Assembly: GCF_933775445.1 (NCBI RefSeq)
Contig: NW_026089470.1
Span: 372,001-436,000, forward strand
Reading direction: 5' to 3'
Origin: Argentina anserina
Lineage: Eukaryota; Streptophyta; Magnoliopsida; Rosales; Rosaceae
DNA: 64,000 nucleotides
Shown here: one piece after another, positions 46,228 through 57,779 of the stretch
Layout: every line of letters starts with the position of its first letter
Numbering within the stretch: position 1 is the stretch's first letter
Position numbers and translations under genes: made by a program
The notes under the pieces: model-generated
What the model was told of the DNA's origin: nothing
What the model saw: the letters and a program-made list of their open reading frames with translations, nothing else
Databases searched by the model: none

Positions 46228-49200
46228 TGTATTTGAGAGTTTTGCAAGTGTGGGAGTGTGTTTCTTTCAAACTGAGTATCTTTACATCGTTTGCGTATCT
46301 GTACTATTCCAATTGTGTATCTTTACATCGTTTGCGTATCTTTACTATTCCAATTGTGTATGTTTTCATTTCTCGTTTGAGTATCTTTCTGTAAGGCTTC
46401 TGATGCGAGTTTCTATTGTATTTGAGAGTTTTGCAAGTGTGGGAGTGTGTTTCTTTCAAACTGAGTATCTTTACATCGTTTGCGTATCTGTACTATTCCA
46501 ATTGTGTATCTTTACATCGTTTGCGTATCTTTACTATTCCAATTGTGTATGTTTTCATTACTCGTTTGAGTATCTTTCTGTAAGGCTTCTGATGCGAGTT
46601 TCTATTGTATTTGAGAGTTTTGCAAGTGTGGGAGTGTGTTTCTTTCAATCTGAGTATCTTTACATCGTTTGCGTATCTTTACTATTCCAATTGTGTATCT
46701 TTTCATTTCTCGTTTGAGTATCTTTCTGTAAGGCTTCTGATGCGAGTTTCTATTGTATTTGAGAGTTTTGCAAGTGTGGGAGTGTGTTTCTTTCAAACTG
46801 AGTATCTTTACATCGTTTGCGTATCTGTACTATTCCAATTGTGTATCTTTACATCGTTTGCGTATCTTTACTATTCCAATTGTGTATGTTTTCATTTCTC
46901 GTTTGAGTATCTTTCTGTAAGGCTTCTGATGCGAGTTTCTATTGTATTTGAGAGTTTTGCAAGTGTGGGAGTGTGTTTCTTTCAATCTGAGTATCTTTAC
47001 ATCGTTTGCGTATCTTTACTATTCCAATTGTGTATCTTTACATCGTTTGCGTATCTTTACTATTCCAATTGTGTATCTTTTCATTTCTCGTTTGAGTATC
47101 TTTCTGTAAGGCTTCTGATGCGAGTTTCTATTGTATTTGAGAGTTTTGCAAGTGTGGGAGTGTGTTTCTTTCAATCTGAGTATCTTTACATCGTTTGCGT
47201 ATCTTTACTATTCCAATTGTGTATCTTTTCATTTCTCGTTTGAGTATCTTTCTGTAAGGCTTCTGATGCGAGTTTCTATTGTATTTGAGAGTTTTGCAAG
47301 TGTGGGAGTGTGTTTCTTTCAAACTGAGTATCTTTACATCGTTTGCGTATCTGTACTATTCCAATTGTGTATCTTTACATCGTTTGCGTATCTTTACTAT
47401 TCCAATTGTGTATGTTTTCATTTCTCGTTTGAGTATCTTTCTGTAAGGCTTCTGATGCGAGTTTCTATTGTATTTGAGAGTTTTGCAAGTGTGGGAGTGT
47501 GTTTCTTTCAATCTGAGTATCTTTACATCGTTTGCGTATCTTTACTATTCCAATTGTGTATCTTTACATCGTTTGCGTATCTTTACTATTCCAATTGTGT
47601 ATCTTTTCATTTCTCGTTTGAGTATCTTTCTGTAAGGCTTCTGATGCGAGTTTCTATTGTATTTGAGAGTTTTGCAAGTGTGGGAGTGTGTTTCTTTCAA
47701 ACTGAGTATCTTTACATCGTTTGCGTATCTTTACTATTCCAATTGTGTATCTTTTCATTTCTCGTTTGATTATCTTTCTGTAAGGCTTCTGATGCGAGTT
47801 TCTATTGTATTTGAGAGTTTTGCAAGTGTGGGAGTGTGTTTCTTTCAATCTGAGTATCTTTACATCGTTTGCGTATCTTTACTATTCCAATTGTGTATCT
47901 TTTCATTTCTCATTTGAGTATCTTTCTGTAAGGCTCTCTGATGCGAGTTTCTATTGAATTTGAGAGTTTTGCAAGTGTGGGAGTGTGTTTCTTTCAAACT
48001 GAGTATCTTTACATCGATTGCGTATCTTTACTATTCCAATTGTGTATCTTTTCATTTCTCATTTGAGTATTTTTCTGTAAGGCTTCTGATGCGAGTTTCT
48101 ATTGTATTTGAGAGTTTTACAAGTGTGGGAGTGTGTTTGATTCAAACTGAGTATCTTTACATCGTTTGCGTATCTTTACTATTCCAATTGTGTATCTTTT
48201 CATTTCTCGTTTGAGTATCTTTCTATAAGGCTTCTGATGCGAGATTCTATTGTATTTGAGAGTTTTGCAAGTGTGGGAGTGTGTTTCTTTCAAACTGAGT
48301 ATCTTTACATCGTTTGCGTATCTTTACTATTCCAATTGTGTATCTTTTCATTTCTCATTTGAGTATCTTTCTGTAGGGCTTCTGATGCGAGTTTCTATTG
48401 TATTTGAGAGTTTTGCAAGTGTGGGAGTGTGTTTCTTTCAAACTGAGTATCTTTACATCGTTTGCGTATCTTTACTATTCCAATTGTGTATCTTTACATC
48501 GTTTGCGTAACTTTACTATTCCAATTGTGTATCTTTTCATTTCTCGTTTGAGTATCTTTCTGTAAGGCTTCTGATGCGAGTTTCTATTGTATTTGAGAGT
48601 TTTACAAGTGTGGGAGTGTGTTTCTTTCAAACTGAGTATCTTTACATCGTTTGCGTATCTTTACTATTCCAATTGTGTATCTTTACATCGTTTGCGTTTC
48701 TTTACTATTCCAATTGTGTATCTTTTCATTTCTCGTTTGAGTATCTTTCTGTAAGGCTTTCTGATGCGAGTTTCTATTGAATTTGAGAGTTTTACAAGTG
48801 TGGGAGTGTGTTTCTTTCAAACTGAGTATCTTTACATCGTTTGCGTATCTTTACTATTCCAATTGTGTATCTTTCCATTTCTCGTTTGAGTATCTTTCTG
48901 TAAGGGTTCTGATGCGAGTTTCTTTTGTATTTGAGAGTTTTGCAAGTGTGGGAGTGTGTTTCTTTCAAACTGAGTATCTTTACATCGTTTGCGTATCTTT
49001 ACTATTCCAATTGTGTATCTTTACATCGTTTGCGTAACTTTACTATTCCAATTGTGTATCTTTTCATTTCTCGTTTGAGTATCTTTCTGTAAGGCTTCAG
49101 ATGCGAGTTTCTATTGTATTTGAGAGTTTTGCAAGTGTGGGAGTGTGTTTCTTTCAAACTGAGTATCTTTACATCGTTTGCGTATCTTTACTATTCCAAT

Positions 49201-49829
49201 TGTGTATCTTTTCATTTCTCGTTTGATTATCTTTCTGTAAGGCTTCTGATGCGAGTTTCTATTGTATTTGAGAGTTTTGCAAGTGTGGGAGTGTGTTTCT
49301 TTCAAACTGAGTATCTTTACATCGTTTGCGTATCTGTACTATTCCAATTGTGTATCTTTACATCGTTTGCGTATCTTTACTATTCCAATTGTGTATGTTT
49401 TCATTTCTCGTTTGAGTATCTTTCTGTAAGGCTTCTGATGCGAGTTTCTATTGTATTTGAGAGTTTTGCAAGTGTGGGAGTGTGTTTCTTTCAATCTGAG
49501 TATCTTTACATCGTTTGCGTATCTTTACTATTCCAATTGTGTATCTTTACATCGTTTGCGTATCTTTACTATTCCAATTGTGTATCTTTTCATTTCTCGT
49601 TTGAGTATCTTTCTGTAAGGCTTCTGATGCGAGTTTCTATTGTATTTGAGAGTTTTCCAAGTGTGGGAGTGTGTTTCTTTCAAACTGAGTATCTTTACAT
49701 CGTTTGCGTATCTTTACTATTCTAATTGTGTATCTTTACATCGTTTGCGTATCTTTACTATTCCAATTGTGTATCTTTTCATTTCTCGTTTGAGTATCTT
49801 TCTGTAAGGCTTCTGATGCGAGTTTCTAT

Positions 49830-52460
49830 TGTATTTGAGAGTTTTGCAAGTGTGGGAGTGTGTTTCTTTCAATCTGAGTATCTTTACATCGTTTGCGTAT
49901 CTTTACTATTCCAATTGTGTATCTTTACATCGTTTGCGTATCTTTACTATTCCAATTGTGTATCTTTTCATTTCTCGTTTGAGTATCTTTCTGTAAGGCT
50001 TCTGATGCGAGTTTCTATTGTATTTGAGAGTTTTGCAAGTGTGGGAGTGTGTTTCTTTCAAACTGAGTATCTTTACATCGTTTGCGTATCTGTACTATTC
50101 CAATTGTGTATCTTTACATCGTTTGCGTATCTTTACTATTCCAATTGTGTATGTTTTCATTTCTCGTTTGAGTATCTTTCTGTAAGGCTTCTGATGCGAG
50201 TTTCTATTGTATTTGAGAGTTTTGCAAGTGTGGGAGTGTGTTTCTTTCAATCTGAGTATCTTTACATCGTTTGCGTATCTTTACTATTCCAATTGTGTAT
50301 CTTTACATCGTTTGCGTATCTTTACTATTCCAATTGTGTATCTTTTCATTTCTCGTTTGAGTATCTTTCTGTAAGGCTTCTGATGCGAGTTTCTATTGTA
50401 TTTGAGAGTTTTGCAAGTGTGGGAGTGTGTTTCTTTCAAACTGAGTATCTTTACATCGTTTGCGTATCTTTACTATTCCAATTGTGTATCTTTTCATTTC
50501 TCGTTTGAGTATCTTTCTGTAAGGCTTCTGATGCGAGTTTCTATTGTATTTGAGAGTTTTGCAAGTGTGGGAGTGTGTTTCTTTCAAACTGAGTATCTTT
50601 ACATCGTTTGCGTACCTTTACTATTCCAATTGTGTATCTTTTCATTTCTCGTTTGAGTATCTTTCTGTAAGGCTTCTGATGCGAGTTTCTATTGTATTTG
50701 AGAGTTTTCCAAGTGTGGCAGTGTGTTTCTTTCAAACTGAGTATCTTTACATCGTTTGCGTATCTTTACTATTCCAATTGTGTATCTTTTCATTTCTCGT
50801 TTGAGTATCTTTCTGTAAGGCTTCTGCTGCGAGTTTCTATTGTATTTGAGAGTTTTGCAAGTGTGGGAGTGTGTTTCTTTCAAACTGAGTATCTTTACAT
50901 CGTTTGCGTATCTTTACTATTCCAATTGTGTATCTTTACATCGTTTGCGTATCTTTCTGTAAGGCTCTCTGATGCGAGTTTCTATTGAATTTGAGAGTTT
51001 TGCAAGTGTGGGAGTGTGTTTCTTTCAAACTGAGTATCTTTACATCGTTTGCGTATCTTTACTATTCTAATTGTGTATCTTTACATCGTTTGCGTATCTT
51101 TACTATTCCAATTGTGTATCTTTTCATTTCTCGTTTGAGTATCTTTCTGTAAGGCTTCTGATGCGAGTTTCTATTGTATTTGAGAGTTTTGCAAGTGTGG
51201 GAGTGTGTTTCTTTCAAACTGAGTATCTTTACATCGTTTGCGTATCTGTACTATTCCAATTGTGTATCTTTCCATTTCTCGTTTGCGTATCTTTACTATT
51301 CCAATTGTGTATGTTTTCATTTCTCGTTTGAGTATCTTTCTGTAAGGCTTCTGATGCGAGTTTCTATTGTATTTGAGAGTTTTGCAAGTGTGGGAGTGTG
51401 TTTCTTTCAATCTGAGTATCTTTACATCGTTTGCGTATCTTTACTATTCCAATTGTGTATCTTTACATCGTTTGCGTATCTTTACTATTCCAATTGTGTA
51501 TCTTTTCATTTCTCGTTTGAGTATCTTTCTGTAAGGCTTCTGATGCGAGTTTCTATTGTATTTGAGAGTTTTGCAAGTGTGGGAGTGTGTTTCTTTCAAA
51601 CTGAGTATCTTTACATCGTTTGCGTATCTGTACTATTCCAATTGTGTATCTTTACATCGTTTGCGTATCTTTACTATTCCAATTGTGTATGTTTTCATTT
51701 CTCGTTTGAGTATCTTTCTGTAAGGCTTCTGATGCGAGTTTCTATTGTATTTGAGAGTTTTGCAAGTGTGGGAGTGTGTTTCTTTCAATCTGAGTATCTT
51801 TACATCGTTTGCGTATCTTTACTATTCCAATTGTGTATCTTTACATCGTTTGCGTATCTTTACTATTCCAATTGTGTATCTTTTCATTTCTCGTTTGAGT
51901 ATCTTTCTGTAAGGCTTCTGATGCGAGTTTCTATTGTATTTGAGAGTTTTGCAAGTGTGGGAGTGTGTTTCTTTCAAACTGAGTATCTTTACATCGTTTG
52001 CGTATCTTTACTATTCCAATTGTGTATCTTTTCATTTCTCGTTTGAGTATCTTTCTGTAAGGCTTCTGATGCGAGTTTCTATTGTATTTGAGAGTTTTGC
52101 AAGTGTGGGAGTGTGTTTCTTTCAAACTGAGTATCTTTACATCGTTTGCGTACCTTTACTATTCCAATTGTGTATCTTTTCATTTCTCGTTTGAGTATCT
52201 TTCTGTAAGGCTTCTGATGCGAGTTTCTATTGTATTTGAGAGTTTTCCAAGTGTGGCAGTGTGTTTCTTTCAAACTGAGTATCTTTACATCGTTTGCGTA
52301 TCTTTACTATTCCAATTGTGTATCTTTTCATTTCTCGTTTGAGTATCTTTCTGTAAGGCTTCTGCTGCGAGTTTCTATTGTATTTGAGAGTTTTGCAAGT
52401 GTGGGAGTGTGTTTCTTTCAAACTGAGTATCTTTACATCGTTTGCGTATCTTTACTATTC
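49830..52460 (+). repeat. Segmental duplication, offset 1538 bp
   Basis: About 49830-50920 corresponds to 51368-52458 (50393/51931, 50541/52079, 50689/52227). Shared private variants are 'TTTGCGTACCTTTAC', 'GTGTGGCAGTGTG' and 'TTCTGCTGCGAG'. The copies part at 50921, where the right copy instead enters a 'TATTCTCATTG' monomer. Confidence 0.83.
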
Positions 52461-54099
52461 TCATTGTGTATCTTTACATCGTTTGCGTATCTTTACTATT
52501 CCAATTGTGTATCTTTACATCGTTTGCGTATCTTTACTATTCCAATTGTGTATGTTTTCATTACTCGTTTGAGTATCTTTCTGTAAGGCTTCTGATGCGA
52601 GTTTCTATTGTATTTGAGAGTTTTGCAAGTGTGAGAGTGTGTTTCTTTCAATCTGAGTATCTTTACATCGTTTGCGTATCTTTACTATTCCAATTGTGTA
52701 TCTTTTCATTTCTCGTTTGAGTATCTTTCTGTAAGGCTTCTGATGCGAGTTTCTATTGTATTTGAGAGTTTTGCAAGTGTGGGAGTGTGTTTCTTTCAAA
52801 CTGAGTATCTTTACATCGTTTGCGTATCTGTACTATTCCAATTGTGTATCTTTACATCGTTTGCGTATCTTTACTATTCCAATTGTGTATGTTTTCATTT
52901 CTCGTTTGAGTATCTTTCTGTAAGGCTTCTGATGCGAGTTTCTATTGTATTTGAGAGTTTTGCAAGTGTGGGAGTGTGTTTCTTTCAATCTGAGTATCTT
53001 TACATCGTTTGCGTATCTTTACTATTCCAATTGTGTATCTTTACATCGTTTGCGTATCTTTACTATTCCAATTGTGTATCTTTTCATTTCTCGTTTGAGT
53101 ATCTTTCTGTAAGGCTTCTGATGCGAGTTTCTATTGTATTTGAGAGTTTTGCAAGTGTGGGAGTGTGTTTCTTTCAATCTGAGTATCTTTACATCGTTTG
53201 CGTATCTTTACTATTCCAATTGTGTATCTTTTCATTTCTCGTTTGAGTATCTTTCTGTAAGGCTTCTGATGCGAGTTTCTATTGTATTTGAGAGTTTTGC
53301 AAGTGTGGGAGTGTGTTTCTTTCAAACTGAGTATCTTTACATCGTTTGCGTATCTGTACTATTCCAATTGTGTATCTTTACATCGTTTGCGTATCTTTAC
53401 TATTCCAATTGTGTATGTTTTCATTTCTCGTTTGAGTATCTTTCTGTAAGGCTTCTGATGCGAGTTTCTATTGTATTTGAGAGTTTTGCAAGTGTGGGAG
53501 TGTGTTTCTTTCAATCTGAGTATCTTTACATCGTTTGCGTATCTTTACTATTCCAATTGTGTATCTTTTCATTTCTCGTTTGAGTATCTTTCTGTAAGGC
53601 TTCTGATGCGAGTTTCTATTGTATTTGAGAGTTTTCCAAGTGTGGGAGTGTGTTTCTTTCAAACTGAGTATCTTTACATCGTTTGCGTATCTTTACTATT
53701 CCAATTGTGTATCTTTTCATTTCTCCTTTCAGTATCTTTCTGTAAGGCTTCTGATGCGAGTTTCTATTGTATTTGAGAGTTTTGCAAGTGTGGGAGTGTG
53801 TTTCTTTCAAACTGAGTATCTTTACATCGTTTGCGTATCTTTACTATTCCAATTGTGTATCTTTTCATTTCTCGTTTGAGTATCTTTCTGTAAGGCTTCT
53901 GGTGCGAGTTTCTATTGTATTTGAGAGTTTTGCAAGTGTGGGAGTGTGTTTCTTTCAATCTGAGTATCTTTACATCGTTTCCGTATCTTTACTATTCCAA
54001 TTGTGTATCTTTTCATTTCTCGTTTAAGTATCTTTCTATAAGGCTTCTGATGCGAGTTTCTATTGTATTTGAGAGTTTTGCAAGTGTGGGAGTGTGTTT

Positions 54100-54964
54100 C
54101 TTTCAAACTGAGTATCTTTACATCGTTTGCGTATCTTTACTATTCCAATTGTGTATCTTTACATCGTTTACGTAACTTTACTATTCCAATTGTGTATCTT
54201 TTCATTTCTCGTTTGAGTATCTTTCTGTAAGGCTTCTGATGCGAGTCTCTATTGTATTTGAGAGTTTTCCAAGTGTGGGAGTGTGTTTCTTTTAAACTGA
54301 GTATCTTTACATCGTTTGCGTATCTTTACTATTCCAATTGTGTATCTTTTCATTTCTCCTTTGAGTATTTTTCTGTAAGGCTTCTGATGCGAGTTTCTAT
54401 TGTATTTGAGAGTTTTGCAAGTGTGGGAGTGTGTTTCTTTCAAACTGAGTATCTTTACATCGTTTGCGTATCTTTACTATTCCAATTGTGTATCTTTACA
54501 TCGTTTGTGTATCTTTCTGTAAGGCTCTCTGATGCGAGTTTCTATTGAATTTAAGAGTTTTGCAAGTGTGGGAGTGTGTTTCTTTCAAACTGAGTATCTT
54601 TACATCGTTTGCGTATCTTTCCTATTCTAATTGTGTATCTTTACATCGTTTGCGTATCTTTACTATTCTAATTGTGTATCTTTTCATTTCTCGTTTGAGT
54701 ATCTTTCTGTAAGGCTTCTGATGCGAGTTTCTATTGTATTTGAGAGTTTTGCAAGTGTGTGAGTGTGTTTCTTTCAAACTGAGTATCTTTACATCGTTTG
54801 CGTATCTTTACTATTCTCATTGTGTATCTTTACATCGTTTGCGTATCTTTTCTATTCCAATTGTGTATCTTTACATCGTTTGCGTATCTTTACTATTCCA
54901 ATTGTGTATGTTTTCATTTCTCGTTTGAGTATCTTTCTATAAGGCTTCTGATGCGAGATTCTAT
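54100..54964 (+). repeat. 0.95-kb variant block, copy 4 of 6 (5'-incomplete)
   Basis: Matches copy 1 at an offset of 14354 bp from the 'TTTACGTAAC' marker onward. The first marker 'CTCCTTTCAG' is instead found about 450 bp earlier (near 53723), separated by extra monomers. The copy also has its own change 'CATCGTTTGTGTATC' near 54500. Confidence 0.82.
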
Positions 54965-56456
54965 TGTATTTGAGAGTTTTGCAAGTGTGGGAGTGTGTTT
55001 CTTTCAAACTGAGTATCTTTACATCGTTTGCGTATCTGTACTATTCCAATTGTGTATCTTTACATCGTTTGCGTATCTTTACTATTCCAATTGTGTATGT
55101 TTTCATTTCTCGTTTGAGTATCTTTCTGTAAGGCTTCTGATGCGAGTTTCTATTGTATTTGAGAGTTTTGCAAGTGTGGGAGTGTGTTTCTTTCAAACTG
55201 AGTATCTTTACATCGTTTGCGTATCTTTACTATTCCAATTGTGTATCTTTACATCGTTTGCGTATCTTTACTATTCCAATTGTGTATGTTTTCATTACTC
55301 GTTTGAGTATCTTTCTGTAAGGCTTCTGATGCGAGTTTCTATTGTATTTGAGAGTTTTGCAAGTGTGGGAGTGTGTTTCTTTCAATCTGAGTATCTTTAC
55401 ATCGTTTGCGTATCTTTACTATTCCAATTGTGTATCTTTTCATTTCTCGTTTGAGTATCTTTCTGTAAGGCTTCTGATGCGAGTTTCTATTGTATTTGAG
55501 AGTTTTGCAAGTGTGGGAGTGTGTTTCTTTCAAACTGAGTATCTTTACATCGTTTGCGTATCTGTACTATTCCAATTGTGTATCTTTACATCGTTTGCGT
55601 ATCTTTACTATTCCAATTGTGTATGTTTTCATTTCTCGTTTGAGTATCTTTCTGTAAGGCTTCTGATGCGAGTTTCTATTGTATTTGAGAGTTTTGCAAG
55701 TGTGGGAGTGTGTTTCTTTCAATCTGAGTATCTTTACATCGTTTGCGTATCTTTACTATTCCAATTGTGTATCTTTACATCGTTTGCGTATCTTTACTAT
55801 TCCAATTGTGTATCTTTTCATTTCTCGTTTGAGTATCTTTCTGTAAGGCTTCTGATGCGAGTTTCTATTGTATTTGGGAGTTTTGCAAGTGTGGGAGTGT
55901 GTTTCTTTCAATCTGAGTATCTTTACATCGTTTGCGTATCTTTACTATTCCAATTGTGTATCTTTTCATTTCTCGTTTGAGTATCTTTCTGTAAGGCTTC
56001 TGATGCGAGTTTCTATTGTATTTGAGAGTTTTGCAAGTGTGGGAGTGTGTTTCTTTCAAACTGAGTATCTTTACATCGTTTGCGTATCTGTACTATTCCA
56101 ATTGTGTATCTTTACATCGTTTGCGTATCTTTACTATTCCAATTGTGTATGTTTTCATTTCTCGTTTGAGTATCTTTCTGTAAGGCTTCTGATGCGAGTT
56201 TCTATTGTATTTGAGAGTTTTGCAAGTGTGGGAGTGTGTTTCTTTCAATCTGAGTATCTTTACATCGTTTGCGTATCTTTACTATTCCAATTGTGTATCT
56301 TTTCATTTCTCGTTTGAGTATCTTTCTGTAAGGCTTCTGATGCGAGTTTCTATTGTATTTGAGAGTTTTCCAAGTGTGGGAGTGTGTTTCTTTCAAACTG
56401 AGTATCTTTACATCGTTTGCGTATCTTTACTATTCCAATTGTGTATCTTTTCATTT

Positions 56457-57402
56457 CTCCTTTCAGTATCTTTCTGTAAGGCTTCTGATGCGAGTTTCTA
56501 TTGTATTTGAGAGTTTTGCAAGTGTGGGAGTGTGTTTCTTTCAAACTGAGTATCTTTACATCGTTTGCGTATCTTTACTATTCCAATTGTGTATCTTTAC
56601 ATCGTTTACGTAACTTTACTATTCCAATTGTGTATCTTTTCATTTCTCGTTTGAGTATCTTTCTGTAAGGCTTCTGATGCGAGTCTCTATTGTATTTGAG
56701 AGTTTTCCAAGTGTGGGAGTGTGTTTCTTTTAAACTGAGTATCTTTACATCGTTTGCGTATCTTTACTATTCCAATTGTGTATCTTTTCATTTCTCCTTT
56801 GAGTATTTTTCTGTAAGGCTTCTGATGCGAGTTTCTATTGTATTTGAGAGTTTTGCAAGTGTGGGAGTGTGTTTCTTTCAAACTGAGTATCTTTACATCG
56901 TTTGCGTATCTTTACTATTCCAATTGTGTATCTTTACATCGTTTGCGTATCTTTCTGTAAGGCTCTCTGATGCGAGTTTCTATTGAATTTAAGAGTTTTG
57001 CAAGTGTGGGAGTGTGTTTCTTTCAAACTGAGTATCTTTACATCGTTTGCGTATCTTTCCTATTCTAATTGTGTATCTTTACATCGTTTGCGTATCTTTA
57101 CTATTCTAATTGTGTATCTTTTCATTTCTCGTTTGAGTATCTTTCTGTAAGGCTTCTGATGCGAGTTTCTATTGTATTTGAGAGTTTTGCAAGTGTGTGA
57201 GTGTGTTTCTTTCAAACTGAGTATCTTTACATCGTTTGCGTATCTTTACTATTCTCATTGTGTATCTTTACATCGTTTGCGTATCTTTTCTATTCCAATT
57301 GTGTATCTTTACATCGTTTGCGTATCTTTACTATTCCAATTGTGTATGTTTTCATTTCTCGTTTGAGTATCTTTCTATAAGGCTTCTGATGCGAGATTCT
57401 AT
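56457..57402 (+). repeat. 0.95-kb variant block, copy 5 of 6
   Basis: Matches copy 1 at 16792 bp and copy 6 at 5176 bp. It is followed by the 526-bp higher-order array. Confidence 0.85.
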
Positions 57403-57779
57403 TGTATTTGAGAGTTTTGCAAGTGTGGGAGTGTGTTTCTTTCAAACTGAGTATCTTTACATCGTTTGCGTATCTGTACTATTCCAATTGTGTATCTTTA
57501 CATCGTTTGCGTATCTTTACTATTCCAATTGTGTATGTTTTCATTTCTCGTTTGAGTATCTTTCTGTAAGGCTTCTGATGCGAGTTTCTATTGTATTTGA
57601 GAGTTTTGCAAGTGTGGGAGTGTGTTTCTTTCAAACTGAGTATCTTTACATCGTTTGCGTATCTGTACTATTCCAATTGTGTATCTTTACATCGTTTGCG
57701 TATCTTTACTATTCCAATTGTGTATGTTTTCATTACTCGTTTGAGTATCTTTCTGTAAGGCTTCTGATGCGAGTTTCTA

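Larger units (their letters stand above)
38818..48207 (+). repeat. Segmental duplication, offset 5617 bp, about 3.8 kb each copy
   Basis: Sequence 38818-42590 corresponds to 44435-48207 at a constant 5617-bp offset (38969/44586, 39413/45030, 40380/45997, 40988/46605, 42337/47954). Shared private variants include 'TTTTGTAAGTG', 'GTATTTAAGAG', 'TTTGATTCAAACTG', 'CATCGATTGCG' and 'CTCGTTTGATTATC'. Between the two copies lies a further partial copy of the same material (42589-43534, offset 2924 from the first). Confidence 0.86.
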
